From NCBI GenBank assembly GCA_000310025.1, contig FN649750.1:3489472-3553471 (forward strand): a stretch of DNA of 64,000 nt, in the 5' to 3' direction. The notes under the pieces were generated by a model. The model saw only the letters and a list, made by a program, of their open reading frames with translations. It searched no databases and was not told where the DNA came from. Below are positions 60,661 through 64,000 of this stretch, in pieces (position 1 is the stretch's first letter; each line of letters starts with the position of its first letter). Origin of the DNA: Ectocarpus siliculosus. Taxonomy: Eukaryota; Sar; Phaeophyceae; Ectocarpales; Ectocarpaceae. The translations under genes were made by a program, and so were the position numbers.

Positions 60661-63641
60661 GCTCTCTCGAGTTGCTGCCGGTGTGCGGTAGGCGCGTCGT
60701 GAACAATGTGGCTCCAGCTGCTGGTCTGGCAGTGCTCGCCTGAAAAAGAAAAAAAAAATGCTGTTGTATTTCGGCCGCATGTCACTGGTTCTTCTCGTTG
60801 CAGGCAGGTGGATCACCGCGGCCGGCTTCCTGTGAGCACCGCGGGTCATGTGTTGCTGCTACTCCCGTGCAGAAAAGGCGTGACCGCAAAGGACGCTGGC
60901 AGGTGTTCCCCGTGTGTTCTATATCACGAGCACAGCAGTAAGGAGCGCCATGCGGCGGCCCTGTTCATACATGTACAAGAAGGTCGTGCGCGAAGTATGG
61001 GACACTACAAGATGGGCGACTCGATTTTGTTGCTGATTTTGGCGAATATACATGTAAATCTAACCCAGAGATGTGCCGAGATGTGCTGTGCATAACGTGC
61101 AGCAACAACGCGCGATAAGGTAGCCGTTGCTGCTGCTGCTACTGTGTTCAAGGTATACCCACCGTCGGACAAAGCCCTTTTTCAAGCTCATCTACTCCCC
61201 AACATCCGGACAGATCAACCATGTATGTGCAGGACGAAGCATCACTTACAAACAAAATGTGTGTTGCGTTGTATGTAGTATGCATATATACGTTGGGTGT
61301 TCGCTCGAATAGGTTGTGTCCGCATGGCGTCCGAATGGGAAAGGGAGGAGCGCCTAGACCTCGCTTTTTCCTCTCTGCCTGAGGCTGGTGTGATACTATC
61401 ATTCCCCCGTAATTGCTTCCAAAAACGTTCCTGGTGGGGTCCTCTGCCCTTGCTGGATGAGGGCGTGCCCGATTTTGGAGGAAGCCCAACATGCCGTCGC
61501 AACGGTTTACAACGACACACACGCCAGCAAACAATTCATGAAAAGGGTGGCGCTGCTGCTGCTGTGGTTGATGTTTCGGCGGCTCCGCACGCCGAGCTTC
61601 AAGCTCGTTTTGCTCCCCCTCTGGTTTGTCATAATATGCCGTCTCGGTGCCGCATCGCTGCTGTGCGTGTACGGGGTTAGTTATTGCTCGGCCCGATATA
61701 ACGACGACAGCTGAACGACGATTGATTTGAAATGTAACGTACAACGTACTGACGGACGACGGCGGACGACGGCGCGTGATATTTAAAGAAAGAAGGTCTC
61801 CAGAGGGAGGCGATTCGAATCCTTAAATAATTTTACGCGTTTTTTTTTTCTTTCCGTTCTGAAATGAACTTGCATGTACTGTACGCAGAGGTCGGTCGGT
61901 CGTGGTCGGTTGAAGTCCTCTTTGGCATCGAGGGTGCGGTGGCGAAATAATAAAATATCAGCAATCAATGCGTATCATATCTATCTAAGCAGCGTATGCA
62001 ACACGTTGCTGTTGTTGTTGTACGCAAGCGGTGAGTAAACCTTCATCATGTAGCAAGATGAGGAACCAAACGAGGAGACAACAGCTTGCAGTTAATATAT
62101 ATAGTAAACAATAACCATTTCATCACACTACTACTCTGTACCCGCACCGAAGGGGGAAGGTTGGAGAACCAAAACAAGTGACAACCTCCTTCTTTCTGTT
62201 TGTGTGACCCTCTGGCAGGTGCTCAACCAAACATTAGATCTGACTGTACATATATATCTACATAAGCCGGTCGCCCCGGTGGTCTAGTTTGCATCCCTGC
62301 TAGAGGTCAGGTCAGGGGTTCGAATCCCGGCGTAAGCGAGCTTTTCTTGCAAAGTGAGTTTTTCTCTCGCTTCCGCTCCTCTGGCCTATAGTGGATAGCG
62401 CTAGTTCGTGTGTACACAGGGTTAGGGTTAGAAGAAAGTGCTGCACTCTTCTCGCATTCAAAGTCGAAGGCAAAGTACCGCAGGAGGGGAGGGTAAAGAA
62501 GGACTCTTCTGTGTGACCACGGGTTGGAGTAAACGGCACTAATGCTGTGAGCGCTGATAATGAAGTAAAGACAAAAAAAAAAACTACATCATCTGGGCGC
62601 CGGACGTAGGTGCAGACCGGCGACAAGAAGAATGGACGGGACGAAACACACGCTCATCATCCCTTGTACACATGGATATCAGAGACGTACCACCCAGTCG
62701 CCCGGTGGTCTACGCTAAGCGAGCACTAGCTGTTTCGTGCTTTTTTTGCCTCAAAAACGAACTACAACAGCAGATTGTAAATATATGTAGTCGGGCGTTG
62801 CAGAGTTCCTGCTGCGTCTGCTATATTTCCGTGGTGACAACACTTTTCGATTTGCAGTGGAAAGCGATTAGACTGATGCGCGGGGGAGTGTAGTTTAGAC
62901 ACTTCACGACCGACGAGGGAAAGGGACGGTTCATCCAACTTGGTTCATCAGCCCTTTTCGCGACGAACACCGAGTAGAAGGAGACACGCTGAGGAGTGAA
63001 AAAAGGTGGGGCAAAAAAAAGTTCCATCGTGACCCCCTCTAATAATAGACTAAATAGAGGCTACACAAATGAAACATCACCGACCGGCGTTTAGACCGTC
63101 GCCAGAATAGATGCGACGGACACAACACGCACACGCCGGAAAACAAAAGGCAGACGCCGTCCATCTACTTGCTTGAAGCGTTGACACAATAGAGCGATAC
63201 GTCATCACCGGCTGGCTTAAGCAGTTAGCAGTCATGCAGCCGGGAAGCATTTATTGACCGTTCAGAAAACCTGCTTACAGACGCGAGTGGAGCTCCGACT
63301 CAAGCTGTCTCCCGCCCACGAACGGATCGGACCGGACCGGACAGTCCAAGAATCTCCAAAGATGGTCAACGTCCATGTCTAGCACGCTCTGTTGTTGTGG
63401 ATGTTTTTGTGACAGAAAAAGTCCGTACCTCCGTACATTATCTTGCTTACTGCTTACCCCCGAAGGCAGAAATGTATTTGTGTGGTCACAACCATTCCTT
63501 GGCCTGGCCCATGAAACCGCCTGAGGGCGGGATTCGATTCCGCCCTGCCCCAACACCCGACATGGTTACACACACCGGTGTACATCAAACCCAATGCCAC
63601 GGTTCCAGCGACCGTAGTTCAACATCACACAGACAGCACGT
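60661..63641. other. intergenic, MYB upstream region; no gene supported
   Basis: About 3 kb. The MYB 5' UTR probably continues with an intron, since TTTTTCAG|GCGAGC stands at about 60740 on -. Frames on both strands around 61150-61740 and elsewhere lack family likeness or coherent splicing. A degenerate tRNA-like stretch at 62269-62337 is listed separately. (TGT)n and short AT runs are scattered. Confidence 0.4.
62269..62337 (+). pseudogene. tRNA-like sequence (degenerate tRNA or SINE head)
   Basis: Contains an A-box-like GGTGGTCTAGTT and a perfect B-box core GGTTCGAATCC at tRNA-like spacing. The T stem pairs only three of five bases and I cannot close an acceptor stem, so it is not a functional tRNA. 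A related block, CGCCCGGTGGTCTACGCTAA, recurs at about 62699, hinting at a repeat family. Confidence 0.35.
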
Positions 63642-64000
63642 TCACTTCCTCTGCCTCGCAGCAAGCACAGCAAGGACCTCGTCTTCTTGCTCCTCTAAAC
63701 TGCGTGCGGTTGAACCCTTGGACGCCCTCGAACCCTTCCCATGAGCCTTCGGTGCTCTCTGTTCTGGCATCTCTTCACCGTCGGATGAATCGCTTCCTAT
63801 GCCCCCGTCGTCGCCGTCTGCACTAGATTCTGACCCCTCGCCATCATCTTCGTTAGCATCAGAGCCCCCGCTGCTTTCGCTGTCGCTGTCAGCATCGCCG
63901 TCAGAGGACGAGCCACTGCCGAGGGTGGGGGCTTCCGCCAACTCTTCCTCTTCCGTGTCCTTATCCTTCAGCCGGCGCTTGAGGTGCTTCTCTCGGACGC
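63642..64000 (-). CDS. acidic Ser-rich C-terminus of an unidentified protein (partial)
   Basis: Open to the right edge, with TGA at 63642-63644. Reads VREKHLKRRLKDKDTEEEEL, then about 60 residues of alternating Ser, Asp, Glu and Gly, then SLEEQEDEVLAVLAARQRK. Such basic-then-acidic tails are common in nucleolar proteins, and the basic start faintly recalls DDX10/Dbp4 helicases, but this is a guess. No domain is visible. Confidence 0.65.
   Translation of the reverse strand, partial: VREKHLKRRLKDKDTEEEELAEAPTLGSGSSSDGDADSDSESSGGSDANEDDGEGSESSADGDDGGIGSDSSDGEEMPEQRAPKAHGKGSRASKGSTARSLEEQEDEVLAVLAARQRK

Noticed and set aside
62418-62431. Telomere-like GGGTTAGGGTTAG
   Set aside because: Only two units; not an interstitial telomere array.
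1-64000. CRISPR arrays, bacterial operons, rRNA genes, LTR or virus-derived elements
   Set aside because: None seen. Repeats are microsatellites, tandem tRNA units, SINE-like and LINE sequences; genes are spliced and eukaryotic.

Overview
This window is nuclear DNA from an intron-rich eukaryote. It is most likely a stramenopile, and probably a brown alga. The reasons are many short exons with GT-AG introns of a few hundred bases, a Maf-like protein whose N-terminus looks like a heterokont plastid presequence (signal peptide followed by SAFF), a 3R-type MYB, and a degenerate LINE. The assignment to brown algae is an inference from general likeness; no species can be named from sequence alone. 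I rebuilt gene models by hand from reading frame, splice sites and intron phase, using remembered family sequences.

Layout: the window opens with the 3' end of a GNAT acetyltransferase (+). A 25-exon importin-5 gene follows on the - strand (1616-11179). Next are a VOC/glyoxalase-fold gene (+, about 12.9-14.0 kb) and a complete nine-exon ACAA2-type 3-ketoacyl-CoA thiolase (-, 14776-19290). From 19.5 to 26.7 kb the DNA is repetitive. It holds a broken LINE with a roughly 0.93-kb insertion, three copies of a SINE-like repeat with an (AAC)n tail, and four identical tRNA-Val(CAC) genes. Three of these lie in tandem on about 288-bp units and the fourth is inverted with matching flanks.

The second half is gene-dense again. 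It carries a five-RRM Mrd1/RBM19 rRNA-processing protein (-, 28142-36439), an MDP-1-type HAD phosphatase (+, 36862-39765) and a type II thioesterase-like protein (-, 40333-43379). The thioesterase-like protein has Asp in place of the nucleophilic Ser and Ser in place of the catalytic His. Beyond it are a small unknown gene (-, 44324-45039), a Maf-like nucleotide pyrophosphatase (+, 45375-51008), a 3R-MYB with a very long N-terminus (-, 52915-60660), and the acidic C-terminus of a protein running off the right edge.

Several gene pairs are divergent with short shared upstream regions (Mrd1/MDP-1 and small gene/Maf); others are convergent. The genes do not form a pathway, although importin-5 and Mrd1 both serve ribosome production in other eukaryotes. 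Inside the largest MYB intron a 100-N gap is flanked by two degraded copies of the adjoining sequence, which looks like an assembly artefact rather than a biological duplication.

The best candidates for something undescribed are the thioesterase-fold protein lacking its catalytic Ser and His, and the tRNA-Val tandem/inverted cluster with homologous flanks.
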